From positions 1 through 64,000 of the forward strand of contig JANDJZ010001758.1 in the NCBI GenBank assembly GCA_027943245.1: DNA of 64,000 nucleotides, written 5' to 3'. A model generated the notes under the pieces. That model had not been told where the DNA came from, did not search any database, and worked only from the letters and a program-made list of their open reading frames with translations. This document shows, piece by piece, positions 51,338-59,306 of the stretch. Source of the DNA: Acanthamoeba sp. SK_2022b (taxonomy: Eukaryota > Discosea > Longamoebia > Acanthamoebidae). The stretch's first letter is position 1. Each line of letters begins with the position of its first letter. A program made the translations under genes and the position numbers.

Positions 51338-52460
51338 GGGCTGCCTCCCCTTGTTCGGTTAATAGGATTTCCCCGGCCACCACCGCGGCCAGCGGCACCA
51401 ACAGCTGTTCGCCCTCGGCGGTTTGCCCTTCGGCGTCGGCGAACACCTGCGGTTCGCGGCGCAGTTCAAACAGCGTGAAATCGGCGTCATAACCCGGCTC
51501 CAACCGCCCTTTGCCGCTCAGCTGCAGCGCCGACGCGGCGTTCTCCGTCACGCAGGCGATCACCTGCGGCAGCGTCAGGCCGACGCTGAAGAATTTGGAC
51601 ATCACCGTCGCCAGGCTGTGCACCGGCCCGTTCATGCGGTTGCGGCAGTAAATATCTGAGCTGATGGTATGCGGCAAAATGCCCAGCGAGATCGCCTGGC
51701 GCGCCACCTCGAAGCTGAAGCTGGCGGTGCCGTGCCCCACGTCGAGCAACACGCCGCGCCGCAGCGCCCGCTGGATCGACTCGCGCAGCGTGCCCGCCGG
51801 CGTCAGAATGCGGTTCGGTTTGCCGTTGTAGCAGTGGGTGATGATGTCGCCACGGGTCAGCAGATCGGCGATCTCGTCCAGATTCGGCGGGTTGTTGCCG
51901 ATATGCACCATCAGCGGCAGCTGGCGGTTTTCCCGCTGGATCTCTTTGGCCAACACCAGCGGCCGGGTGCCGTTCTTGCCCACCACGCTGCTGCTCATGC
52001 GCGCCTTGATGCCGATGATAAAACCGGGATGGTTGGCGATGGCCTGGCCGGCCTCGTGCTTGTCGATATCCGTCAACTCCGCCAGCTCGTTCTGCCGCAG
52101 CAGGCCGATGCGCGAGATGTTGAGGAAGGCGAACACGTTGGTTTTGGCGCTGCGCGTCAGCTGATAAAAGGCGTCGATATCGTCGGCGCCGGTGCTGCCG
52201 GCATCGACCACGCTGGTGACACCGCTGGCGACGCCGACCCGATCGGGCTCGTCATGGTAAATCGGCGAGTCGGGATAGCAGTGCACGTGCGCATCGATCC
52301 AACCGGCGCTCAGGCGGCAGTTGCCCGCCAGATCCAGTTGGCGAACGGCGCTGACGTCCGCCGCCAACCGCCCGACCGAGGCTATTTTGCCGTCTTTCAC
52401 CGCCAGATCGATCAGCGTGTCGTCCGCCAGTCTGGCACCTCTGATTACTAAGTCATACAT
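51321..52460 (-). CDS. Metal-dependent amidohydrolase/deacetylase
   Basis: 379-residue amidohydrolase-superfamily enzyme (EF_0837/AHA_3915-like family as I recall it). The metal site is complete: His58 and His60 (IDAHVHCYP), Lys152 for carbamylation (GIKARMSS), His186 (MVHIGNN), His209 (ITHCYNG) and Asp269 (ISSDIYCRN). This matches a binuclear dihydroorotase/deacetylase-like centre. It would remove an acyl group or open a cyclic amide before the ammonia-lyase step. Cytoplasmic, no signal peptide. Confidence 0.85.
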   Translation of the reverse strand: MYDLVIRGARLADDTLIDLAVKDGKIASVGRLAADVSAVRQLDLAGNCRLSAGWIDAHVHCYPDSPIYHDEPDRVGVASGVTSVVDAGSTGADDIDAFYQLTRSAKTNVFAFLNISRIGLLRQNELAELTDIDKHEAGQAIANHPGFIIGIKARMSSSVVGKNGTRPLVLAKEIQRENRQLPLMVHIGNNPPNLDEIADLLTRGDIITHCYNGKPNRILTPAGTLRESIQRALRRGVLLDVGHGTASFSFEVARQAISLGILPHTISSDIYCRNRMNGPVHSLATVMSKFFSVGLTLPQVIACVTENAASALQLSGKGRLEPGYDADFTLFELRREPQVFADAEGQTAEGEQLLVPLAAVVAGEILLTEQGEAAHVFDL

Positions 52461-52483
52461 ACCGCATTGCTCCTGTTAGCCCG

Positions 52484-52510
52484 GGCGCCGCCGCAGCATC
52501 GGGCGGCGCC
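52484..52510 (-). other. Intra-operon hairpin
   Basis: Stem GGCGCCGCC/GGCGGCGCC (52484-52492, 52502-52510), 9 bp perfect, between the DUF4310-type gene and the amidohydrolase gene. No T-tract, so a processing or stability element is more likely than a terminator. Confidence 0.5.
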
Positions 52511-52523
52511 TGGCGCAGGCCTC

Positions 52524-53177
52524 TTAAGAAATGGCTACCGGGAAGATCGCCCCCAGGATCATCGCGCCGAGGATCGCTCCGCCGGTGATCGGTTTACCCC
52601 AGATATAGAACAGCAGCGCGCCGAGCAGCGAACCGATGCCGATCGGGATCGAGGCGGTCATCGCCGACAGGATGATCAACGGCCCGAGGAAGCGGCCCGA
52701 CGAGTTGCCCGCGCCCATCATCACGTCCGCCCCGTAGGTGGAGTTGCTCTGATTGATGGTGAATTTGCGCGCCAGGATGATCACGTAACCGATCGCCAGG
52801 CCGATGACGAGGCCGGTGGCCAGCGAAGCGGCGAAGTTGGCGACCGGGAACACGATGCCGGCCCCCAGCAGCAGCGCCGGTACGCCCAGCCCGACGCCGG
52901 TCTGGATCGCGCCACCGATGTCCAGGATCCCCACCAGCGAACCTTCGATGATGCGCGCGAACAGGAAGCTGGCGCCGAACGCCGCCACCGCGCCATACAC
53001 GCCGGTATCCATCCCCGCCCGCAGCATGGAAACGAACGCCACTTCGTTAAAGGCGCCGATGCCGTACAGGTAGTACATGTGCGTCCCGGCGAACACGCCG
53101 GAGGACAGCAGGCCAACAAAAATCGGGAATGACCAGTCGGCGTACCAGAAGCCTTTTTGGGTTTGCTCTTCCATCAT
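52524..53177 (-). CDS. DUF4310-type polytopic membrane protein
   Basis: 217-residue inner-membrane protein I recognise as the DUF4310 (EF_0833-like) family. About six membrane segments are visible, with glycine-rich loops (GILDIGGAIQTGVGLGVPALLLG; YGADVMMGAGNSSGRFLGPL, split). The C-terminal half repeats IGIGSLLGALLFYIWGKPITGGAILGA. No known transporter signature. It sits 8 nt downstream of the DUF4311 gene, and the two probably form one membrane complex. Function not established. Confidence 0.85.
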   Translation of the reverse strand: MMEEQTQKGFWYADWSFPIFVGLLSSGVFAGTHMYYLYGIGAFNEVAFVSMLRAGMDTGVYGAVAAFGASFLFARIIEGSLVGILDIGGAIQTGVGLGVPALLLGAGIVFPVANFAASLATGLVIGLAIGYVIILARKFTINQSNSTYGADVMMGAGNSSGRFLGPLIILSAMTASIPIGIGSLLGALLFYIWGKPITGGAILGAMILGAIFPVAIS

Positions 53178-53185
53178 CCCGCTCC

Positions 53186-53962
53186 TTATTTACCGCTCAG
53201 GGTGTTGTGAATGGCGTCCAGCCAGCCCGGCACGCCGAGGCTGAAGGACTCGAGAACTTTCATGTCGAAGCCGCGGAAGAAGCCGCTCAGCACGAACAGC
53301 AGCACGATCACCGCCATCATGATCTTGGTGATCTTGTTCCAGCCGCTCTCTTCCACGCCTTTGCCGATCAGAATGCCCAGCACCAGGCCCGGTACGGCGT
53401 TGCCCATGATCAGCTGCGCCAGGCCGCCGAAGATGGTGCCCCAGAAGCCGGAACGGCGCCCGGCGTCGATCGCCGCCAGCCAGAAGATCACCGGCATCAC
53501 GGTGTTCACCAGCAGGTTGGCCGCCGGCACCAGCACCTTGATCGCGGTGACCTGCAGCGCGGCAGGCACGGCGGAAGCGGTGGTATTGAGGAACGCCACC
53601 ACCAGCATGCCGATGATGCCGCAGGCAATGGCCATTTTTTTCGGATCGTGCAGCGTTTGCGCCAGATTGCGGTTCTTGACCATCAGGGCCGCCGCGCCCC
53701 AGTGCGGGATGATGCGGTGGTCGACGTCCTGCGTGAAGGAGCCCGCCGCCACGGAAGACGCCCAGGCGTTGAAGAAGAAGCCCAGACCGAATGAGAAGTG
53801 GGAAGCCGGATCGCCCTCGCAGGAATTCAGCTCGCCCAGGGTGCGAAACGCCCCCATGCCCTGTGTTGTCGGTGCGTGGAACATGCGCGCGGCGCCGGCC
53901 CCTACGCCGACCCCCACCAGCCCACCGATAATAATCGATTTAAATAAGATGATTAAAAACAT
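53186..53962 (-). CDS. DUF4311-type polytopic membrane protein
   Basis: 258-residue inner-membrane protein, DUF4311 (EF_0832-like) family. It starts with a glycine-rich helix (SIIIGGLVGVGVGAGAARMFHAP) and keeps a conserved polar stretch THGM-like: FRTLGELNSCEGDPASHFSFGLG (split over about 39-61) with a single Cys and two acidic residues, a possible substrate or metal site. About six membrane segments. It is the larger partner of the DUF4310 protein. Function unknown; predicted permease subunit by context. Confidence 0.85.
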   Translation of the reverse strand: MFLIILFKSIIIGGLVGVGVGAGAARMFHAPTTQGMGAFRTLGELNSCEGDPASHFSFGLGFFFNAWASSVAAGSFTQDVDHRIIPHWGAAALMVKNRNLAQTLHDPKKMAIACGIIGMLVVAFLNTTASAVPAALQVTAIKVLVPAANLLVNTVMPVIFWLAAIDAGRRSGFWGTIFGGLAQLIMGNAVPGLVLGILIGKGVEESGWNKITKIMMAVIVLLFVLSGFFRGFDMKVLESFSLGVPGWLDAIHNTLSGK

Positions 53963-53992
53963 CAGTATACCCTTTCATTTATGCTAACGTTT

Positions 53993-54289
53993 TTATTTCG
54001 TGACGAAGACAACCTTCTCGGTATTGATAATGGTTACGTTCACGGTTATTTCCAGAGAAACGGCATAGCTCTTTCTTTCACGCGGCAAAAAGAAGAAAAG
54101 AAATTTCTCTTTAGTTATTTTCTCTTCCGCTTTCACTACGCTGACGTCCTGCGGCTCGATACGCAGCAGAATATTGTTGGTGGACTTTAATACCGCGCCC
54201 TGCACATTAGCCAAGGCGGAAGCAAAAGCTTTCGCTTTGCTGTCGCCTTTACCCTCCACCTTTACCGATGTGGTATATTGCTCTTTCAT
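53993..54289 (-). CDS. DUF4312-type small protein
   Basis: 98-residue soluble protein, DUF4312 (EF_0831-like) family: KEQYTTSVKVEGKGDSKAKAF at the start, then alternating strands and a basic segment FFFLPRERKSYAVSLEI. The predicted fold is a small alpha/beta unit, dodecin-like in its opening (a strand, then KAKAFASALANVQ helix). Its ATG overlaps the stop of the SFCGS gene by one base (TAATG). Function unknown; probably a cytoplasmic partner of the two membrane proteins. Confidence 0.82.
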   Translation of the reverse strand: MKEQYTTSVKVEGKGDSKAKAFASALANVQGAVLKSTNNILLRIEPQDVSVVKAEEKITKEKFLFFFLPRERKSYAVSLEITVNVTIINTEKVVFVTK

Positions 54290-54654
54290 TATGGATTGCC
54301 ATGTTTTTTGACGTAGGCTTCCACCAGTTTCTGGCCCAGCTCTTCTTTATCCATAAAGCCGAAGCCCAGCACGTTGTAGCCTTCGTTAATTGCCGTCACG
54401 CCCTCTTCCACCGAACGCATGCCATATTTAGCCTTGTAGCCGTGTTTGGTTTGCGCGGTAATCGCGCCGGCGCCGCCGCTGCCGCAAAAAGAGATGCCCA
54501 GCTGCGCGTTTTCCGCTTTCATGACGTCGCCGAGCTTCATGTCCGCCGCGACGCCGGGGATGACTACCGCTTTTCCGCCTGCGCTTTCAACGCCTTGGCC
54601 AACTTTTTGCCCTTTGCCCAGACGATCGCCGATCACTACGGTAATTTGACCCAT
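54289..54654 (-). CDS. Glycine-rich SFCGS-family protein
   Basis: 121 residues, the EF_0830/AHA_3911-type family named for its invariant SFCGSGGAGA (about 54-63). The N-terminal strand-loop ITVVIGDRLGKGQKVGQGVE and the central cysteine in a glycine loop give a Rossmann-like or EIIB-like impression: an exposed Cys between strand and helix would suit phosphorylation or nucleotide binding, but this is inference. It precedes the DUF4312 gene with a 1-nt overlap. Confidence 0.85.
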   Translation of the reverse strand: MGQITVVIGDRLGKGQKVGQGVESAGGKAVVIPGVAADMKLGDVMKAENAQLGISFCGSGGAGAITAQTKHGYKAKYGMRSVEEGVTAINEGYNVLGFGFMDKEELGQKLVEAYVKKHGNP

Positions 54655-54690
54655 GGTATATTCTCCTGATTGAAATCGATGCGTTAACCG

Positions 54691-55038
54691 CTATGCGTTA
54701 TTATCTTTCGCCACTTCGAAGTGCACTGACAGCAAATAGGCTTCTTCGATAGGCAATGTGCCAAACTGATTCACCACGCGCTCCGCCATTTGCATGGATT
54801 CGGCAGAGATTTCGTCGAACAACGATTTATCCACCTCCGGCAACGGCTCACCGGTTATTGAACGCAGCACCATGGCGCGAATATGCGATTCCAGCATCTG
54901 TTGCTGCACCGCATTGGTATAAATATTTTCAGCATTCAGCATCGCGGTAATATCCGCCAACACCCGAGCAGCGATCGCTCCGGCTTCGCTGACATCGGAT
55001 TGTTCAATTTCTTTTATCGAAGCAGATCCATCATTCAC
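54691..55038 (-). CDS. Stand-alone PRD-domain protein
   Basis: 115-residue single PTS-regulation domain (EF_0829/AHA_3910-like). Conserved histidines are in LESHIRAM and YLLSVHFEVAKDN, the two positions phosphorylated in PRDs of BglG-type regulators, but no nucleic-acid-binding domain is attached. It is the first gene of the ten-gene cluster and may sense PTS state or gate the neighbouring transporter or regulator. Start is GTG at 55038, preceded by AGGGG; no in-frame ATG fits the conserved N-terminus. Confidence 0.82.
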   Translation of the reverse strand: MNDGSASIKEIEQSDVSEAGAIAARVLADITAMLNAENIYTNAVQQQMLESHIRAMVLRSITGEPLPEVDKSLFDEISAESMQMAERVVNQFGTLPIEEAYLLSVHFEVAKDNNA

Positions 55039-55121
55039 TTTTCAGTACCCCTAGATCCTACATTAATCAGTAAGCCGTAAAGCGCATCACCTGAATAACC
55101 CGCTTTCTGTGATGTCTTTAC

Positions 55122-55136
55122 CCTACCCTCGGTAGG
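55122..55136. promoter_or_regulatory. Inverted repeat upstream of the DUF4310/4311 cluster
   Basis: CCTACC-N3-GGTAGG, perfect 6-bp arms, 84 bases upstream of the first start codon of the minus-strand cluster. It is a candidate operator for the HTH-PRD regulator. No convincing -24/-12 sigma-54 promoter was found in 55039-55461. Confidence 0.4.
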
Positions 55137-55309
55137 ATTTTCTGTGTAGACCGGTTTTTTCCAGTTCGAAGTGGAAATCGAATGACGCGCGGGGATCCAT
55201 TTCGCAAAACGGCGCGGCGGTGAAAAAGTCAATGAGATAACAAATAGATAACCGGGCTAACCGTTTCTTTTGCCACGATTGACGATAAAAGCCTTCGTGA
55301 TCGGGATCT

Positions 55310-55404
55310 CTTTCTTTTCTCGCCCCAACCGCCTACTATCAATAGGACAAATCGACATTACCCACACCCCCGCTCCTCTGGCGCGGGGGTGTTGCTTTGT
55401 GTTG
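55310..55404 (+). promoter_or_regulatory. rnk leader with premature terminator
   Basis: A promoter-like TACTAT at 55333-55338 is followed by a perfect 10-bp terminator stem ACACCCCCGC/GCGGGGGTGT (55364-55373, 55383-55392) and a T-rich tail (TGCTTTGTGTTGTTTTT). It ends 57 bases before rnk on the same strand. A conserved rnk leader attenuator is known in enterobacteria (Rfam rnk_leader, from memory), and position and shape agree. Confidence 0.65.
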
Positions 55405-55461
55405 TTTTTCCGAATTTATGGGTGCACAGACTGGCACCCTTTGATTTGACTGGAGAGTGGA

Positions 55462-55872
55462 ATGACCAAACCCATCATTACTATTAATGAGCTGGATGCG
55501 GAACGCCTGGATGCGCTATTGGAACAACCGGCCTTTGCCAACACCGACGTCGCCGCCGCGCTGAACGACGAGTTGGATCGCGCGGAAATCCTGCCGCCGG
55601 AGAAAATGCCGGCCAACGTGGTGACCATGAACAGCCGCGTGCGTTTTCGCGATCTGCACACCGATGAAGAGCACGTGCGCACGCTGGTTTACCCGGCATC
55701 GCTGAAAGACAGCCACGATCAGCTGTCGGTAATGGCGCCGCTGGGCGCAGCGCTGCTCGGCATGCACGTCGGCAAGCAGATCTCCTGGCAATTGCCGAAC
55801 GGTGAAGAAGCGCGGATTGAAGTGCTGGAATTGCTGTACCAGCCGGAAGCGGCGGGCGAATACCACCGTTAA
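55462..55872 (+). CDS. rnk: Rnk, GreA/GreB-fold RNA-polymerase-binding protein
   Basis: 136-residue regulator of nucleoside diphosphate kinase. N-terminal short coiled coil (about 1-45, [23 protein letters not shown] region) and C-terminal FKBP-like domain shared with GreA ([36 protein letters not shown]). It binds RNA polymerase in the secondary channel without Gre cleavage activity. RBS GGAG before the ATG at 55462; leader terminator upstream. Confidence 0.95.
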   Translation: MTKPIITINELDAERLDALLEQPAFANTDVAAALNDELDRAEILPPEKMPANVVTMNSRVRFRDLHTDEEHVRTLVYPASLKDSHDQLSVMAPLGAALLGMHVGKQISWQLPNGEEARIEVLELLYQPEAAGEYHR

Positions 55873-55881
55873 GCGGTTCTC

Positions 55882-55911
55882 AGGGCGGCATCCGGCCGCC
55901 CTTTCTGTTTC
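55882..55911 (+). terminator. rnk terminator
   Basis: 7-bp stem AGGGCGG/CCGCCCT (55882-55888, 55896-55902) then TTCTGTTT, overlapping the stop of the convergent permease gene. Confidence 0.75.
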
Positions 55912-56698
55912 AGAGGCAGATAGCGATCAGCACGGCGATCAGCAGCAGCACGTAGATTTTGGCATGCAGCGCATCGCTCACCTTAGGCAAACAGCGCCTG
56001 GCAAACACGATCCCCGCAATTCCCGCGACCACCAGCAACCCCAGAATGTTCAGATTGACGTAGCCCAGATACTGCGGCCCGCTCATCTCGTGCCACCCCA
56101 ACACGATATACATCAGCGCCCCGATCACCGCCACCGGGATCGACAGCGGATTAGCGGCGCTGACGCAATACTTCATGTCGTAACCATGGCGGCGCAGCAG
56201 CGGCACGGTCATCACGCTGCCGCCCACCCCCAGCAGGGTGGCGATGCCGCCGATCAGCGGCCCACCGCCCCACAGCGTAACGGGGGACAGTTCGGCGCGC
56301 GCCGGTTTGATCAAAAAACCCCGGCGGAACAGGCAGTCGGCGATGGTCACTGCCATATAGACCACAAACAGCCCGCGGATCACGCCGTCCGCCAGCAGTG
56401 AAGAGGCGAACGCGCCCAGCGCCGCGCCGATGCCGATGAAAAAGATCAGCGGCACGATGGTTTCACGCAGCAGGTTGCCGCTGCGCCAGTTGGTCAGCGT
56501 GGCGTAACTCGCGTTGAGGATCATCACCGCCGTCGAGGTCGCCACCGCGATATGCATCGCCTGGCCGGGCTGCTCGCCCGAGGCGGAGATCAGGTGATAG
56601 ACGAAAGGCACCACCACAAAGCCGCCGCCGAAGCCGAACAGAATGGTGGTGATGCCGGTCAGAAAACCGGCACCCAGTACAATCAAGGTTTCAATCAT
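55910..56698 (-). CDS. TauE/SafE-family membrane permease
   Basis: 262-residue inner-membrane protein with about eight helices in two homologous halves. The family glycine motifs occur once per half: TILFGFGGGFVVVPFV (about 18-33) and TLLGVGGSVMTVPLLRRHG (about 160-178). TauE/SafE proteins export sulfite, sulfoacetate or organic anions. The ATG overlaps the stop of the formyltransferase gene by 8 nt, so it belongs to the three-gene cassette and would export or import that pathway's product. The longer frame to 56821 lies inside the upstream gene. Confidence 0.88.
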   Translation of the reverse strand: MIETLIVLGAGFLTGITTILFGFGGGFVVVPFVYHLISASGEQPGQAMHIAVATSTAVMILNASYATLTNWRSGNLLRETIVPLIFFIGIGAALGAFASSLLADGVIRGLFVVYMAVTIADCLFRRGFLIKPARAELSPVTLWGGGPLIGGIATLLGVGGSVMTVPLLRRHGYDMKYCVSAANPLSIPVAVIGALMYIVLGWHEMSGPQYLGYVNLNILGLLVVAGIAGIVFARRCLPKVSDALHAKIYVLLLIAVLIAICL

Positions 56699-57572
56699 GG
56701 CCGTGCGCCCGCACGAAGTCGTCGAACCCGGCGCAGAACTGCCCCGCCAGCGGGTGGAAACGATCGCCGACGAACAGCCCCAGATACTGCTCTCGCACGG
56801 CGTCATGGTCCACCAGCTCAATGCCCGCCTGCTCTGCCTGCGCCAGCGTCTGCGCGTCCGGGAAGCCCCAGTAGCGCGAATCGCCCTGCTTTTCCGCCGC
56901 TATCGCTTCGCTATGCTCCGCCCGCATCAGCTGGCGCGCTAGGAAAGTGCCGCTCTGCACGCCCAACAGCATCATGTTTTCCAGGAACGACAGATCGTGA
57001 CGCAGCTCGGCGGGCAGGCGGGCGATCACCGGGCCGGCGTCCCAGTGCTCATCCATTTCATGCAGCGTTACCGCACAGTCCCTGTCACCGTTCATCATCG
57101 CGCGGAACAGCGTCATCACCCCGCGATAGCGCGGCAAATCCCCCGGATGCAGGTTCCAGAGCAGCTTGCCGCGTCGGCTGAAGGCGCGAACATAGTCGGC
57201 GGAGAATTTCTGATAACAGCGCAGGGAGATCACCCCATCCATATGCCCCAGGCTGCTGATAAACGCGGTGTCGTTGATGTCGAGAACGCGATGCGCTTTG
57301 ACCCCGGCGGCGGCCAGGAACAGCGCCGGCGGCTGATAGGCGCCCTCGCAGGCGGCGGCGTTGCGGCCCACGAACGGGAACACGAAATCGTTCAGCACTT
57401 CGCGCTCATACAGCCCCAGGCGGCGAACAGCCGGCTCCTGCGTGCGCCCGGCGCTTTTCGCCAGGGGGAAATACACCGTAAAGGCACACTCGCCTTTCAG
57501 GGCGGCGATCAGATCCTGACACACCAGCCAGGAGAAAATGTCGTTGCCGACAAAGAGCGCTACGTTTTTCAT
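56691..57572 (-). CDS. Formyltransferase of the Fmt/ArnA/N-formyl type
   Basis: 293 residues. The folate-dependent formyltransferase triad is present with canonical spacing: Asn140 and His142 in WNLHPGDLPRYRG, and Asp178 in HEMDEHWDAGPVI (36 residues after the His, as in Fmt and ArnA). The N-terminal region differs from methionyl-tRNA formyltransferase and there is no tRNA-binding C-terminal domain, so a small-molecule amine or hydroxylamine is the likely acceptor. It overlaps its neighbours by 4 and 8 nt. Confidence 0.85.
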   Translation of the reverse strand: MKNVALFVGNDIFSWLVCQDLIAALKGECAFTVYFPLAKSAGRTQEPAVRRLGLYEREVLNDFVFPFVGRNAAACEGAYQPPALFLAAAGVKAHRVLDINDTAFISSLGHMDGVISLRCYQKFSADYVRAFSRRGKLLWNLHPGDLPRYRGVMTLFRAMMNGDRDCAVTLHEMDEHWDAGPVIARLPAELRHDLSFLENMMLLGVQSGTFLARQLMRAEHSEAIAAEKQGDSRYWGFPDAQTLAQAEQAGIELVDHDAVREQYLGLFVGDRFHPLAGQFCAGFDDFVRAHGHD

Positions 57573-59023
57573 ACTTCAGCCTTCTTTGCGTTGAAAATAG
57601 GGTTGTTAAACACGATCTTGCTAATATCCCGCGTGATGGACTCCATCGCCGAGGTGTAAAACAGATCGCCCTTGGCGGGCGCGCCGAGCGAGTAGAGATG
57701 CTGCTCGCGGCCGCGCCGGTCGGCGATTTTCAGCGTGTGCGGGTTGCACTTCACGCCGCCGAACAGGTTCTCTTGCACCAGCCCGTCTTGCAGCAGCTGA
57801 TGGCTCAGGCGGTTGGGCGGCAGTTGATAGGAAGGCGTGGTGCAGTTGAACAGATACTGCGCGTGCACCCGCGTCTCATGGCAACGGAGGGTAAACCCAT
57901 CCGCTCCCTTACTGATATCCGCCAGGCCGCCGCAGGCGCGCAGGCGTTGGCTCTCCAGCGCCGCCACGATCTTGTTGGCGTTCTTGATCGGCATGGCGTG
58001 CCGATTGCGCATCCAGGAGGAGTTGTAAAAGCGCATGAAGACCTGCCGGTTGTTGGCATCCATCTTGACCCAGGCGGCGCACACCGCCGGGTGGATCGCC
58101 GCCAGATAGCTGCAAATATGCTCCCGGGCAAAACGCGCGCGATCGAGGCTGTCTGCCAGATCGCGATAGCAATCGCGCCTTTCCCCCAGCGCCGAGAGCA
58201 CCGTCAACCGCTCCGGCCCCGGATAGTGGCGCGCCAGCGCGGCATTGATCGCATGCACCAGCTGATGCGCGTCAATGAAATCGCAGCCGGCGACAAAGCG
58301 CCGCACCCCCTCCACAAACGCCTCCGGCGGCGGACGCATCAGCGCCGGCTGCACGCTGGGGAACAGGCCCGAGCGCGATAAAGCGCAGATGTCGGTCGCC
58401 CCCAGGCGCTCCATCAGCTCTACGATGGCGTCAATCGCCGTCAGGCTGCAGCCGATCACGCCGATGGTCGAATAAGGGTTGATCGGCGGCAGATCCTGGT
58501 GGGCCTGATAGGCGATCACCCCGTCCACCGGATAGAGACATTCCGGCGGGTTGTGCCCTGAGCACAGCACCAGCGCGTTCATCTGCTCGGCGCCGCCGCA
58601 GGCGGTGGTCAGCCGATAGCCGGCTTCGTGCGGCGCGATGGCATTCACTTCGGCGGTCACGAAATTCAGCGTCACATTACTGTCCGCCGCCATATAAATC
58701 GTCATGTCGCGAATAAAATCGAGATATTCCCGATACAGCCAGCGCGGCGGATAACGATCCTGGCAAAACTGCGGGAAATGCATGGCAATCCAATCAACAA
58801 AGTGCGCATCGTCGAAAATATCCGCCGACATGTTTTCCGGCGTCATATTTAATATATGGCTGTCAAAATCGCTGCTGTATGCCATACCGCCTTTGAAGCC
58901 CTGCTTGTCGAAAACCTTCAGGGAAAGCGGTCTTTTGCAATGATTAACCGACTTATTTTTTATAAAGTTATACGCAAAAGAGATCCCGGCGGCTCCGCCG
59001 CCAATCACACCGAACTTATACAT
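57569..59023 (-). CDS. FAD/NAD(P)-binding oxidoreductase
   Basis: 484-residue flavoprotein of the NAD_binding_9-type family. FAD motif GVIGGGAAGIS (residues 5-15) and a second Rossmann motif TIGVIGCSLTAIDAIVELME (about 186-205) are clear. Relatives include HpyO-like hydroxylases and other NAD(P)H-dependent N- or C-monooxygenases. Coupling to a formyltransferase recalls N-hydroxylation then N-formylation as in hydroxamate siderophore and formyl-amino-sugar chemistry; substrate unknown. First gene of the cassette, starting MYKFGVIGGG, overlapping the next by 4 nt. Confidence 0.82.
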   Translation of the reverse strand: MYKFGVIGGGAAGISFAYNFIKNKSVNHCKRPLSLKVFDKQGFKGGMAYSSDFDSHILNMTPENMSADIFDDAHFVDWIAMHFPQFCQDRYPPRWLYREYLDFIRDMTIYMAADSNVTLNFVTAEVNAIAPHEAGYRLTTACGGAEQMNALVLCSGHNPPECLYPVDGVIAYQAHQDLPPINPYSTIGVIGCSLTAIDAIVELMERLGATDICALSRSGLFPSVQPALMRPPPEAFVEGVRRFVAGCDFIDAHQLVHAINAALARHYPGPERLTVLSALGERRDCYRDLADSLDRARFAREHICSYLAAIHPAVCAAWVKMDANNRQVFMRFYNSSWMRNRHAMPIKNANKIVAALESQRLRACGGLADISKGADGFTLRCHETRVHAQYLFNCTTPSYQLPPNRLSHQLLQDGLVQENLFGGVKCNPHTLKIADRRGREQHLYSLGAPAKGDLFYTSAMESITRDISKIVFNNPIFNAKKAEV

Positions 59024-59306
59024 GAAATATCACCTTATAGTCATTGAACTGCACTAAGAACTATTGCTTCAGGTGTTGGAATAAAATGACGCTTTATTCC
59101 TTATTAACTTCTTGTATTGCGAGAACGAGAACGTTCGTCCCACCCCGGTGTGAAAACTTGCATGGGTTGCCTGGCCGATAAAATAGCGGCGCCCCGAACA
59201 AGCGTTATTTTTCTGCCCCGATAGTAGGGCGACGGCCGTTGGCTTGCTTTATATGAAGGGCCAACTATCATTGCGTTTCGGCCAATCTGCCCGCCAAAGA
59301 GGACAC
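59024..59306. promoter_or_regulatory. Divergent control region of the FAD-formyltransferase cassette
   Basis: 283 gene-free bases between divergent starts. A compact palindrome ACGAGAACGTTCGT (about 59122-59135, core GAACGTTC) lies about 100 bases upstream of the oxidoreductase start. It is the best candidate for the AraC-family regulator's or another factor's site. Confidence 0.4.

Noticed and set aside
50225..51478. 417-codon plus-strand frame over the PLP-lyase gene
   Set aside because: Antisense shadow; the sense strand encodes a PLP enzyme with its lysine and overlaps its neighbours as expected of an operon.
55432..55450. Sigma-54 promoter (TGGCACCCTTTGATTTG) near rnk
   Set aside because: The -12 GC element is missing after the TGGCAC; spacing and second element do not fit.
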